Origin: Trichoplax adhaerens
Lineage: Eukaryota; Placozoa; Uniplacotomia; Trichoplacea; Trichoplacidae
Direction of reading: 5' to 3'
Assembly (NCBI RefSeq): GCF_000150275.1
Contig: NW_002060944.1
Span: 3,476,229-3,540,228, forward strand
DNA: 64,000 nucleotides
The position numbers and the translations under genes were made by a program. This document shows positions 23,701 to 35,840 of the stretch, one piece after another; within the stretch, counting starts at the first letter, position 1; every line of letters starts with the position of its first letter. The notes under the pieces are model-generated. The model worked only from the letters and a program-made list of their open reading frames with translations, had not been told where the DNA came from and made no database searches.

Positions 23701-26700
23701 ACATAGTTCATCGTGAACACACGAGTATATTAAATACTAAAGAAAAAGCTATTTATCATGAAGATGTGCAGCAAATTATACCCTTAAGGTCATCGATATC
23801 AGTCATATGGTTTCCTCCAGCATAGTGCGGATTCTTAATGCCACAATTAAATAAGCTACAAAGAATATGATCCATTTCGCAGCCGTCTCGAATGTTGGCA
23901 TGGGTTTTATTCGCAAGAGCACGCTTTGTGACCGAATTAATTTTGGACATGAGTATTTATCAAGGATATTATAATTTAGTATTATTTTATAGGCCAAAAA
24001 GTAACCAACTAGAGTGCACAACATAAAAGTAAACAGTTTGTACTTATATTGCGTTACGTTTATACCAATTGCTGTTTTATTGTATCATCGCAACTTAGAT
24101 TTACGCTTTATACGTCGTCTAATGTAATAGCATACCTCACTGACTAAATTTTTAACGAAACCAGGATTAATTATCAGCATTGTAATAAAATTTCAGTTTT
24201 CAAAACGAAATTAAAATGCATCGGATATCAATAAAAACTTTGGTTTCTGTTTAACTATTTTAAGATGGTATTATAAATAGAGTAAGCATACAGTTCATAG
24301 CTTAATAAGGTACATATAATCGAGGTGAAATCTACGATAACCCCTCTCCAACTATTTGAATACCTGCAGCAAAGATTTGCGTTTGAAAGAATATCCTATG
24401 GCTTCTTCAAAGTAGTAAAGACTGCGATGAAACCGGATATGATGCACAAGAGTTGGCAAAAGTAAGGCATGCTATGTTAAGTACCAGTAACAAAAGTTAG
24501 TTGTGGAACGAGGTCTGAGAATTTCACTTCTTCTCGATACTAATGAAAATTTTTCTTCTTTACCTGTGTTATATCACCTTTTAAGCCGATTCTGTTAAAC
24601 CTCTCTCCGTCAATTACAACCCTTACTTCACGTTTAAGATTACTAATATATAGGCCCAAATAATTTAATATGCTGATGATTTTCAATTATAAATATTTTA
24701 TTAAATAACGTTAACCTAGATTCTTTTATACGTGATAACTTTTCTTCAGCTTTTCGCATCAGTTCGCTGACCTGCTTTCCACTTTTTAGCAAGACTCTAG
24801 ATTACCAGGAAAATTGACAGCTTATTAGTAGAATTATAATCTTGTTTATGAATAATGTAAAAAAAACAGTACATTATCAGTACCCGGCTTTAAACCCCTC
24901 TCTTAGAGTATTTCGTTCATGGCAAATTTCTAAATATCTACAATGAGAGTACAGCCGATAAAATTTTATGTAATTCACGCAAATAAACAACTTCGGTTTC
25001 ACCATTAGTTGAATTCATGAATGCTTTAAACTAGCAAATTTACTTCTTGTTATTTAAATAGCTATGATGGTGAGGCCGATGACTGCAATGAATAACTTTC
25101 GGGTACGTCTAGAAATAGACCAGATGCCAACAACTCGCTTTAAAAATTAATTCTTCAAAGCATACATATTTCAAATCGTATATTACCCTAGACTCGTAGC
25201 AGACTTTACTCCAATCAATATCATCAACACGAATAGTAGACGGTTTCTAATAAATAATATCAGAGTATCAGCTGTGTTTGCAGTATCAGTATTGCTACTT
25301 CATGTATATTGAGTCCGATAAGGAGCATTACTAAGAAAGGCGAATAGACTAGTGATCCAGTAACTTCATTCGTAATTTTTTTTCTGTCTTCGTTGTCATA
25401 CAACAAACACTGAACCTAAAAAGAATCATTACATCTATCTTAGATTAATTTAAATGATCAATAAGATTATCGACTCGATAACTTACATCAAACAGAGGTT
25501 GAGAAAAGTTTAAAATATACTCCAATACTTCAGCTACAGATAACGTCTCTACGCTTTTCTCTAAATTTTAAAAGTCAGTTATGCACAGTATTTACGTGTG
25601 AAATATTCTGGATTGCCCCAAAATATAAGCAAAATGTATAACACTGCAAGTATAAAAAGTAAAGCGACTACTATAATAACAGTCTTACCATGGCTTTTTC
25701 TGACGAATAGAGGTATAAAATAAAATAATCTTCCATCACCGTTTGGATCTGTAGTACAAATATTTATTATCAATTAATTTGGTATTAAAATTGAATAATC
25801 GTACCTTTCGTATAACATGTGTTATTACATCATAACACCGCAATAATCACTCTAAAAGATGTATTTATTTAATTAATTATTCGTATAAAGCGTTATATAA
25901 TTCTCCATTATCAATTGTTGTACGTGGCCCAATTAAAAAGTAAAAAGTGATATCGCTCCATAACACTTATACGTTTATTCAATATCAGATTACTTTGAAA
26001 TAAATTTATGACGACTATAACTGTAGATATTCTTTAACTAAGCCGCGTCGTATGTTAACCAACCTTTTAAGCTCCAATCCGGTAGCTCTAATAGATGATC
26101 GAACAAAAATTCTTGAAATAATTCGAGATCTTGTAAGGTATACGCCTGGTCGTAAAGAGTAATAAATATGCAGTTAAATAACCCATGACTAACGGATAGA
26201 GTCAACTAGTTATAAAGGTCAAAGCACTTTCCAATATTTAATCTAACATACCAATGAAATTGGTTCAGCATTAGCAGAGATTTTATACTGGCGATTATAC
26301 CGATGAAGAAGACAAACCGGTATATTCTCGAGAGGATAATGAGATAATATAGAAAAGCCTTCAAATACATATTCGTTGTTGTTTTTCCGTATAACTGTTG
26401 GATGATCACTCTATACGAATGTTAAGTTATAATATTTAATAACGAAGAAAGAGATTTTTAAGTATTAGTTGTCAAACATTTAATTACTTTAAAATTGACT
26501 GAAGGCCAAATTGCAATTCTGTAATGGTAGAATTTATTGTAGGAACATGTCCAGGGATCGTAAGCAGGTACGGCCTTCGTGATACAGGGAAAATATAGAA
26601 GTTTAAATTGCGATATCATAGCTGCAATCTAATGATAAACTAAATATGATGCTATGGCGATTTGATTTCTTTTATTTACCTGTTCTCCTACATATTTATA

Positions 26701-27675
26701 GTGTAGTAGGCCTTTCTTATTAGTTGTACATTTGCATATACATCCACTGTAATTCTTTAAGAGCAAAATATGCAGAATCAAAGGAAATTTCTAAACCTGT
26801 GCCGGTTAAATAGCTTCACCGACGATAGCCATAATTAATTAGCACAACTTTATTAATATACTGTACAGCGTACAGTATCTATCACTATACTTAATATGCT
26901 TCAAGATAGAGATGTAAATTTAACTTAAGACTAGAGTACCAGAACACTGAGCTAAATTGTGTACAGCTGTTAGCTGCATTTAATAATTAATTAACGAAAC
27001 CTCAGTACAATTTCAGTAAACTTCTTAGTTCTATTGATAAGATTAAGGTAAGTGTAATTAAAATAAAAAGATTCATTAGTGCGAGTTGCGCTAATTGCAT
27101 GTAGTAAACTAGCACCAGAATTATTTTTTATGAAATTGTAAGTAATTTACAGTAGAGGAGGTGGGATTCCTACCATGTTAGACTCATTATAATAGACGTT
27201 ACTATGCATGATACTCTTTCTCGATGATGCAATATCAGGGATTAGTCTTTTTTTAAAGTTGGCATGTAACAGCTTTAAATTAAGAGTTGCAGAACACAGC
27301 ATCAGCCTCTTTCCCTATAATTAATAGCCAATAGTGATCGCTAATTAGACAATTCAAAGCGTTGTACCAGGTACTTAACTAGGTATAGTTGAGGTTCACC
27401 TGCACTTCTATCAAATCTTGTTTATAATAATATGGATTAACAGTTCTCCAAAGTACTCGGTAATTTTCTTCCTTTACTAGGAGTTCGTCATTTTCAAATT
27501 CAGCATCTTGGTCATTGTTGATGTTTGACACATTTTGTTTCGAGCTTACGCCTTCAAATTCATCTGGTGCTAACCTATGCGTGTCCATATCCATTTCATT
27601 CCGGAATAGATGAGCATCAAAACTAAAAGGAGACATTTTAAGACAGCAGGATTTATCATAAAGAACAAGTTTCAT
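20769..27675 (-). CDS. DROSHA: DROSHA, class 2 ribonuclease III (microRNA microprocessor)
   Basis: Nuclear RNase III that cuts primary microRNA hairpins with DGCR8/Pasha. Thirty-two consecutive exons from 26746 to 20769 splice with matching phases (about 810 residues). In transcript order: a CICKC zinc-site-like segment (26680-26746); FYHYRIAIWPSVNF (26488-26574); VFEGFSILSHYPLENIPVC (26252-26410); LELFQEFLFDHLLELPDW (26064-26145); further central-domain exons 25748-24564; EEAIGYSFKRKSLLQ (24364-24471); FNCGIKNPHY (23782-23923); first RNase III signature NETLEYLGDAV (23472-23531), with VEALFGAMYLE (22953-23011 plus 22799-22869); second signature QRLEFLGDAI (22121-22226), with ADILE (21785-21815) and SFIGALFIDK (21590-21672); and a dsRNA-binding domain (21338-20941) with GIGSSIKMAEKNAASKALE. 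Catalytic acidic residues look intact in both domains. The N-terminal exon, tentatively 27407-27675 (starts MKLVLYDKSC, acidic), and its link to 26746 are uncertain. No long proline/RS-rich N-terminus was found. The 3' end faces CCDC180, 0.8 kb away. Confidence 0.92.
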
Positions 27676-29975
27676 TCCATCTCTGTTTAATTAACATAAG
27701 AGCATGCCTATTCAATTACTTCTTGCTTACCCTTGTGGGCTATGGTTATAATCTACTACGATTGGCTCACATGATATATTTACGTTCCTATTTCTTGAGC
27801 CTATTGCTGTAGATTATCACACAATCTGAATTATTCTCATCCATGTTTTGAGTAGATATTCAACAAACTGTGTACGAATTATACAGGATATGTTACATTC
27901 GTTAGGTAATATTTCTACTACGAATAATGCTGACCGGTAGGTTGGTTTTCTGTTACTCTTGTTGGATTAATCCTTTGGTAATTACTATCGCTGGTAGCTT
28001 TCCTATAGTAGTAATTGAAAGCAAGATTAATCATTATACTTTACTGTATATCAACGCCTATAATTGTAAACAAGCTAGTTGGATTTTTCTGCATTTTCTA
28101 TAAAGGATACGTATAAATCATTCGTTGCATGCACATTGCACAGGTGCTACAAGGGGTAAATATCTTAATAAATCAAGTATTGCGCTACCTACAAGATCAG
28201 TATAGTATCATGTTGTCACACACCACTAGAGACAAAGTAAGTTTACACACGATAACGCCTCTTACTGACTTAACGAGACGAGATTAGCTATATCACGGTT
28301 ATTATCACCAAATAGTTCAGCTCTAACGACTAAATACTATAGTATAGCTATAGCGCCACTGATAGTGTAGATGAGGTAGTCAGAGAATGATCTACTATTG
28401 ATTACTGAAGAAATCTTAACAACCAAGATTGTAGTCTTGCCAATTCAATAGCAATTGACAAACTAGTTAACTCACTAACCGACTACTAACTACAAAGTGA
28501 TCTTCATGCACTAGCCTTTTCTAGTCTCGTCAGAAACTCCTGGAGCACATAAAGTAAAACTATCCTTCTATAGTTATAGGAACTAATATGATAAGGATAC
28601 TAATATTACTATGCGTATGATTCACTCAATGTCAAGCTTGGTTTACCTCCACATTACACGTCAAGATTGCTCACCTCTTCATCTTGGCTTTGAAATGATT
28701 TCTTACAGCATTCTACTCAGATGCGATCATCCAATGCATATGCAGTTTATCCAATCTATGTAAAATTGAGTCTTTCTACTAGTGTAGCTGCACTAACTTC
28801 TGCTTAATATATCAACCAGACTTTTCTGCATTAATTTTGTTGAACTTTGCCCTTCTCAAGCCACTATTAAGAGACCGAAACAGGAAGCAGATTCGATTAC
28901 TGATCTGCTCTCAGCCCTCAGGTCCTTTCATCGATTTTCCAGTACTGGACAGTATTATACGTCCAGCAGTAGATACAAACTGACTAGTGTACCATGCCAC
29001 AGTACGGAATCGATGTCACTCGTCCGAACAGAGCTTTTGGCCAGTTGGTGACATGATTTTTTATTCCAGAATATAGTCTAGTCTGGGATCGGGAACAGAA
29101 TGATGTCACGTCGCCTCTACTGCATTTAGGCCATTGGCGACATGATTTTAGCTCGATCTGGGCAATTAAACGCCGGTTTTAGCTCTGGCTTTTTACTCAA
29201 TCCCTACGATTTTTACTACAAACTACTGTCTAAAGTACTGTAGCTGTTTGTGTTTGCCCACGGCACATTTGTTGCAAATATTGTACTCTCCTTATTATGA
29301 AGCTCAGCAATAAGCATTCGTCAGCACCAACTGCAGTTGTCGGCAATGCATGCAATCTTTTAGAACTTTAAAATGCCAATCATAAACAGCAGTTGAAGTA
29401 TCTCTTGCATACTACAAACGGAAGTCTTTCTTTATTGCAGTTCAGCTGTCTAATACAACATTTTAGAAGATAGACCATGACAGAGTATGGATTAATTAAC
29501 CTACAGAATGAATACATGTTACAACGATCCGTGTTGCTCTTCATGAGAAATATTATTATCGTACGGTACATCGTTAATAAAGCGTGAAGTTGTATACTCC
29601 ACGTTAAATAATCGTGGAGCTGAAAGTAAAATAGTTCATAGCTTGATCTCGTACAGCAATAGACGACGTAAGTGCAATAAACTAACGAAAACGAAACAAG
29701 AATTCCTGCTGGCACTTTTCTGCAAAGGCATGCTACTATTGCAGCACATTTGTTTTTTATAAAATGGTCAATTCTGCTGTGTGTTACTACAATAGCTAGC
29801 TAATTTTGTCATACGCGTACAAGTACAGCAGTAAAAACATAACAGTTATTTATTTTCAAATAAAAGCTATTGGTGAACGGCCTTCAGGTGTACAGTATAT
29901 AGAAATCAAATGAGCTACCATACAGTATACAGTACAATACATTAAATTGGCAAAGATCCAAATTTTATAGTCAAT
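27676..29975. other. Gene-poor region upstream of DROSHA
   Basis: No coding exon could be supported on either strand. DROSHA promoter elements must lie at the left end. From about 28.5 kb the base composition becomes visibly less AT-rich, and TACAGTA/TACTGTA words begin to accumulate. A small local duplication lies at 29013-29160. Short open frames here have no recognisable content. Confidence 0.45.
29013..29160. repeat. Small tandem duplication, about 90-bp period
   Basis: GGCCAGTTGGTGACATGATTTT (29039 onward) recurs as GGCCATTGGCGACATGATTTT near 29131. An ATGTCAC block likewise recurs about 90 bp later. Two diverged copies; it may be part of an unrecognised dispersed element. Confidence 0.55.
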
Positions 29976-30383
29976 TTAAAATAATTTGGAAGATCCGTCG
30001 GCATGAAAATATTGCAACAAATAGCAACAGCAAAATATTTGAGTGACTTTGTGGCCGACGGAAATGATATAAAGTGTTAAAGGATATCCTTGGAAGGACA
30101 CGTGTGGCGCGTCGAGTGCAGCTATTAACACCGCCAAGACAGTAGCGGTATGGCAAGCACTGAATTGGCTTTGGCTCAAAAACCACTGATCCAAGACATA
30201 TCCTAGCGATAGAGAGCACATCCAGGTAATGAAAAAAGGCATAAAGGAAGGCTTAGGCTCCTTGTCTCTGAGTACAATTTTAATCCAGGGATTACCGAAG
30301 AGAAGAGGCGAATACCAGAACGCCCCAATGATTTGATCCACTACGAGGTAAGATACGAGTCTGACCCAAAGTTCGTAAGCCAT
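29976..30383 (-). CDS. DUF1761-like small integral membrane protein (copy A)
   Basis: An intronless frame encodes 135 residues starting MAYELWVRLVSYLVVDQ. Four hydrophobic segments are visible (about residues 8-30, 48-68, 76-97 and 103-124). The first loop holds the DUF1761 hallmark: GAFWYSPLLFGNPW, i.e. GAxWYxPLxFGxxW. DUF1761 proteins are short, usually four-helix membrane proteins of unknown function, common in bacteria and also present in some eukaryotes. The length matches the family. A second, diverged copy lies at 33811-34212 on the same strand. Lack of introns contrasts with every other confident gene here. The start codon was chosen because the hydrophobic N-terminus follows directly. 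Confidence 0.72.
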   Translation of the reverse strand: MAYELWVRLVSYLVVDQIIGAFWYSPLLFGNPWIKIVLRDKEPKPSFMPFFITWMCSLSLGYVLDQWFLSQSQFSACHTATVLAVLIAALDAPHVSFQGYPLTLYIISVGHKVTQIFCCCYLLQYFHADGSSKLF

Positions 30384-33300
30384 GTCTTGTTATTTCCGTA
30401 AAACTAAGAATAGCTAAAAAAAAGCGCAAATAGAAAGAGGTTGGAAAATAAGAAAACGAGCCAACTTGAATTAGACCTGAATTTTATACAGTAGACAAGC
30501 CTGATGATGACACTATCATGCACGTTGTTCATGTTGCATCCAGTTTTGTTGTATAACATTGTCCATCTCACAGTCAATACTAGCACATTGCTGTATTCCT
30601 GGAGGTCACTGGATGAGCATTCGAATGCAGCAGCGTTGCTCTACCGCTGACTTTTGTATACTGTCTGTTTTTAACTCGCTAAGCAATAATCTCAGCAAGA
30701 TTGCAGATACTTGGCTACAGTCCATATGCAATGCAATCCATCAAGCTTGGCAAATACAATAACAGAGGTAAGATAATCATACCATCGACTTGTATACTCT
30801 AATCTTACCTTGAAAAGAAGAGCAAAATTGAAAAGATGCCTGCAAATTCTTGTCTCCTTTAGCAGCGAACAATCGACAATATTAGTCCAGCATTCAAGGT
30901 CTCAAGTGCATCTGTAGGCAATGCGCTTGCCTTATATAACTGAATGTTAACTAAGGGTTATGCTAGCCCATACCATACATTCATACTGTACACTGTAATC
31001 GGTTACAGGTAGAGTACAGACGCATGAGTAGTTTACTGCATACTGTAACTGTACTCTACTGGACTGTATAGAGTAGTTGTGCTTTGGGGCTAATGGGACA
31101 AGTCTCAACTTGCATTTGCCTATGTTGACATGGCATCAGCAACCATTTCCGAAATTGTGGGCCTTGGACACATGTTGACAAATAAACTATTTACTGTTTT
31201 ATGCAGAATGTAAATACAAATGCATATTCTATCCAGCAACGCATTCATTTTATGTTAACAAGCAGAACCCCCTGTACCTTCGTAGAGCTATTAGTGAATC
31301 ATACAGCAATGGAATCAAATTGCTCTCAAGCAAGCAGATACATCGATTGTTATTTTTGCAGCAAGACGAAGCAGTTTAAAGGAGAATTTGGCGCCATTCC
31401 ATCGGACTACACCACAATACCATGTGCTTAAATTACTCGAGCAATGTACAGTCTAGTGTACACAGTAATGTTCTATCTTTGCTGTTGAACTGAATAAATG
31501 TCAACATCTGACAGAGCGACAAAATCCTGCAGCGAAAAATAGCTGGACAGTAATTTAATTTCGCTACAAAATTAAGCTGGAAAGTCAATCCTTTTTTCTC
31601 CAATCACGTCAACGGTCCCAACACAATGCCATAGTTATGTCTATTTTACTGTAGTATTTGTTCATGACTTTATACTACGGCATAATCTTTTAATCCTGAT
31701 AGATATTTATTCTGAACAAATAGACTCATCCATGGACTACTAGATTACAGGTTATATCGAGTAGTCCATGAACATGACTCATCGTAGTCACGGTTGATAG
31801 AAATAAATTACTACGTATTCTAATTAAAGACACTGTGCACCAAAATTATCCATGAGGTACGTATGAGCTCATCTTTTGCATCTCTGAAAGTGAGCGTGAA
31901 ATTAAGGTATGTAAAGTAAATGGCAATATACCAAACCGAGCAAGCAGAGAAAGTGCTATACACCTAGTGTACGTTACTTTTCGTGATGCTTATCCGGAAA
32001 TTAAAAGGCTAACAAAGAAAAAGGAGTTCGCGAGAATCCTGACTGCCGTATGCCTTTATGCACACTTTGAAACGTAACCGTCTATTGAAAAAAATTGATA
32101 TCAAAGCAGACATGAATAATATTTAAAATTTCCGTGATACTATTACGGTCACATCTGACGATGCCTTAAACAATACGTTCATATAATTAGTTCAATAATT
32201 AAATCAGGTTGAAACCTTATTTTTCCATCAAAACTTAATGTTTATTTTTCATCTAGTGTATGGCACTAGCTAAATAGCGCACAGTATTTGTCTATTTACC
32301 TTACCCTGAAAAAACAAAATTCCTCAAGAGAGATGCCAATCTGGACGGGTTGACTGTAATTGTGGTCTCTACAGTAGTTGTGAGCAGCAAGCCCATGAAA
32401 TTTGTAGCACAATACGTACTTTCATGTACAGTAGTGTTATTTACTTCGAAGCAGAATTTAACAAATTTTCGAGTACTCGGGGAGATAAATTTAGTTCTAA
32501 CTGTGCCGCTAGCTAACTTCCAACGGAAATGTTCTTCTTGTACGAGTATATTCTTTACAGTATTGAACTGCCTACAGTACATACAAGCACAAAATCGGAA
32601 CATGTTGCCGACATGTTGTGTACTTTGCAAATAACAGCACGTTGCATTTAGCAACTTTACAGCATGCTCTACAGCATTGAAAAAGAGTCTGATAACATTT
32701 TTATCATACTGCATCTCGGACATTCACATATTAGTACAGTACTATACTGTACTATAGTCTGCAGCTATTTGATGTAACTTGAAATACCAGCATACTGGCA
32801 AATATTTCGAATCCGAGCTCTGCAAACGATGCCAAAAATTCTGAGTGGATGACAGTTTATTAACATGAGAATACTGTGTAAAATGCAAAAAAGTTGGATT
32901 CTATCCAAAAATACTCATTTGGATCAATTGCTTTTCATTATCTTTCATACTGTACTGTTATTGCTTGATCACTCTTGCAGCCAAGTGCACTATTCTATTC
33001 TTTCTTACGATATACGAGTACAATATATGATCACTGTAACTGTAGGTGATAGAAATACTAGCATGCTTTAGCAGAAGCCTTGGAGGAAATATCGCAAGGT
33101 TTTATTGAACCAAGTACAACTTTAAAATCAATGAACGTTTCATTGCAATTGAGCATGTATCCCAAGGAAACAGTACTAATGCATACTGCTGCTAGTCTTG
33201 AAGCACAATGTGCAAAATTTGAAAATAGAACGTATCACGAAATCAATCATACACGAATAGGTACTATGAGATTTGAACATTATGTTTATCATTGCGAAGC

Positions 33301-33810
33301 CGCAGCTCATGGCTACAAACTTCGAATGAAAGTCTTGTAAAACAAGGCATTTACGAATTTGACTAGCAAGTAGCGATAAGTAGCAATACCTTGCCTACAC
33401 TTCATCAGTGAATCAACATGTAAAGCATTATCGTGGTATGTTTTTACATTTGTCCAAAGCAACACGAGTGCATTGTACTTTGATAGATGCAAATTGAGAG
33501 AACATTGCATAATTTAACAATAACCGCAATTGTAAGATTGTACATTTACTTGCATTAAAGACAACGAATCAAATATAAAAACTAGCTATTCGTGTTAATC
33601 ACGACATGAGAAAGATCTTCAGGTCATGGAGCGATATGGATGTACAGAGGCACATCTACACGCTAGACATACTACGGTATACAGTACTGCATAAAGCAAC
33701 TCTAATTTACAACATGCATGTGGTCTTAAAAGCCACCTTACAAGAAATAGATCAATTGATTGGCTTTGATCCTTCATCTCTCACCGCAAAGGAAAGCACC
33801 AACATTTTGA
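30384..33810. other. Spacer between the two DUF1761-like genes
   Basis: About 3.4 kb containing several medium open frames on both strands. Examples are 32301-32723 (-, 140 codons, cysteine-rich start), 32350-32634 (+) and 33080-33340 (+). The first two overlap on opposite strands, and none shows a recognisable motif or splice pattern, so I do not call them genes. The stretch is notably rich in TACAGTA, TACTGTA and GTACAG words. No repeat with clear borders was found. Confidence 0.45.
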
Positions 33811-34212
33811 TTACTGTTGATGAATCAGATAACGATGTATGTAGGCCATGGCTGCAACACAGGCAATACTATGGCTACAATCGATTAAATAGACTATTGG
33901 AGACCACTGAGAGAAGGCAAATTGAGGTGCTGCAAGAGCCATGATTACAACCGACGCAATGGCAAGAGTTGGAACGAAGCCATAAGTTGTTTGTGTGCCA
34001 AACCATACATACAGCAAGTAGGACGCGACGACATTACTTGTAAACGAGATGAGATAAGGTAAGACAGAGTTATCATTTTCCATTTTACGATTCGGAATCT
34101 TGTAAACGCGTGTATACCAAGCTTGACCAAACAGTATACCGTACCATAAAGCGCCAAGAATATGAGCTGGTATAGCAACTGCAACAATGAGACCAATTTC
34201 AACTAGATTCAT
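33811..34212 (-). CDS. DUF1761-like small integral membrane protein (copy B)
   Basis: An intronless frame of 133 residues from the ATG at 34212 (MNLVEIGLIVAVAIPAHILG); a longer start at 34245 is possible but adds a basic, non-hydrophobic leader. The hallmark GALWYGILFGQAWY lies at about residues 20-33, matching the same place in copy A. Four hydrophobic segments are visible, including SYLLYVWFG and a C-terminal IACVAAMAYI. The two copies share topology and the hallmark loop, but their sequence identity is low, so the duplication is old or they arrived separately. Function is unknown. Confidence 0.72.
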   Translation of the reverse strand: MNLVEIGLIVAVAIPAHILGALWYGILFGQAWYTRVYKIPNRKMENDNSVLPYLISFTSNVVASYLLYVWFGTQTTYGFVPTLAIASVVIMALAAPQFAFSQWSPIVYLIDCSHSIACVAAMAYIHRYLIHQQ

Positions 34213-34463
34213 TGTGATACGTCTGGAGAAAACGGAAAGCAACAAGACAAAAAAGTAGATGCAAATGCTTCAAAACTTTGCCAAGCTCAGGTGGAACTTT
34301 TCGACGAGCAGATTTTTTAGCAGCACTTAAAGTGGACAACGCGATCACGGTTGGCATTTATACTGTACTGTACCCGCCTCAGGAGATCACGGCCTCTACA
34401 ATGCAAACCTTATAGTACTCTGTAGTCTGTACTGTAGCGTACTGAATTTTCTAGCTTAAGCGC

Positions 34464-34490
34464 AGTACAGTACAGTACAGTACAGTACAT
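34464..34490. repeat. (GTACA)n microsatellite
   Basis: Five overlapping copies of TACAG in a row, in the densest part of the TACAGTA-rich zone (34360-34530). Further GTACTGTA/GTACAGTA words flank it on both sides. Confidence 0.8.
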
Positions 34491-34919
34491 TCTGTAAACA
34501 CACTACAGTACGCAGTACTGTAGACCATAAACATGAATATGGATGAAGCTGAGCTCGATGTGTCTGGACACGCAACTTTCAAAACATAAAGTTTGAAGTT
34601 TTTATTGACTGTTAATTAATTGAATTAAAGGCCCCGACACCACAATTAGTAACATGATTCTTCCCATATTATTTTGAAAACTCAGTATGTACTTACAAGG
34701 CAACGTGTTCTACAGTTGGCAAATTACTTAGTATAGATACTGCACGCATCAAAAAATGCGTTATGTCATCGTTGTAAAAAGGTCGTCGGGTAGTCGCCTA
34801 TCAGTGGGCAGTATGGTAGTTGAGGAATGCTTTAGTTATGAACAGTTTTGACAACATCATGGTCCGACTGTCATTGATTCAATTAACAAATTTTGTTGCA
34901 GAATGCATATGCATAAATG

Positions 34920-35840
34920 AAGATTTCGTTTTATACGGTATATATCCAAGTAGCCTATAATATAAACGCATGAGTCGTACAGTCTCATTCAATCGATGCA
35001 ATATTGGCATAGGTTCAATGACTGCTGCAATGTAATTACATCCATTAGGTCGGTCAGAAATTTCTGTAGATAGTGTATATCATTATTATTATTATTATTA
35101 TTATTATGAGATCCTGAGCCTAAGGGTCTCTAGCGCGCATGCTGCATATACGTGTACACAAAATGAAAATTTCAATCGATATACAGCCTGTGATATAAAC
35201 TCGTGACTCGTTAGATACGGTAAGGTAGTAACCAACAAGTCTCAATCAATCGATTCATTGTATATTGGCATAGATTCTAATAACTATTACTACTGCACTT
35301 ACATCCATTAGATTAATGGAATTTCTGTAAAATAGTACATACAAGCGTGTATGCTGTACTAATGAAAATTGTATTCTATACAGTATACATACGATATACA
35401 TGCATGTATAAGTAGTCTTTAATAGAGTAAACTCGTGAGTTGTTGGATACAGCAATATCTAACAAGTCTCTATCAATCATTGGCATAGATTTAAACATCG
35501 CTGCATTACACTTAAGGCATACCGTACAAAGTAAATGGATCTACAAGTAGCCTTTAATATAAACTCGTAGTCGTTGAATACCGTAATAACTGAAAAATTT
35601 TAATCAATCAATTATTGGCATAGATTCAATTATGCTGCTGACTGTACTTACATGCATTAGCTTCTGTAAATAGGGTATATGTAATATGCAATAATAAAGA
35701 TTTCGCTTTATAGGATATATACGCATCCTCTGGTACCTGCATGCTACTATAACCTTTAATTTAACAAATTACCAATTAATCATTCCTTGACATAGATTTA
35801 AGTAGTTCTGCTGTACTTATATCATGTTATTATCCTTTTT
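34920..35840. repeat. Decayed tandem array, about 5 copies of a 160-200 bp unit
   Basis: Each unit carries, in order, an AAGTAGCCT(T)TAATATAAAC-like block, a CTCGTGA(G)TCGTT block, (T/C)CAATCAATC, ATTGGCATAGATT, ACTTACATCCATTA and TTTCTGTA. Occurrences of ATTGGCATAG(A/G)TT near 35010, 35265, 35480 and 35615, with a weaker one near 35790, show the spacing. Divergence and internal indels imply an old array. Confidence 0.7.
35082..35107. repeat. (ATT)n microsatellite
   Basis: A perfect run of eight or more ATT triplets inside the decayed tandem array, at the end of its first unit. Confidence 0.9.

Noticed and set aside
23950-23975. ATATCCTTG on the minus strand, resembling a U12 donor
   Set aside because: It lies inside the DROSHA intron 23924-24363, whose donor is an ordinary GTATTC after LLQ; no exon ends at this word.
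23803-24024. Hydrophobic minus-strand frame resembling a transmembrane helix
   Set aside because: Overlaps DROSHA exon 23782-23923 in another frame; the correct frame encodes FNCGIKNPHY of the first RNase III region.
25579-25773. Minus-strand frame with a strong hydrophobic segment, suggesting a membrane protein
   Set aside because: It is DROSHA exon 25689-25748 read through its donor into the intron; splicing to 25487-25560 gives the conserved EVLEYILNFSQPL continuation instead.
26206-26409. Membrane-like small frame on the minus strand
   Set aside because: Shadow of DROSHA exon 26252-26410, which in the right frame gives VFEGFSILSHYPLENIPVC.
32301-32723. 140-codon minus-strand frame with a cysteine-rich start
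   Set aside because: Fully overlaps a plus-strand frame (32350-32634), lacks any recognisable motif and lies in skewed, repeat-like sequence; not supportable as a gene.
33606-33944. 112-codon plus-strand frame
   Set aside because: Antisense to the DUF1761-like gene B 3' end and without features of its own.
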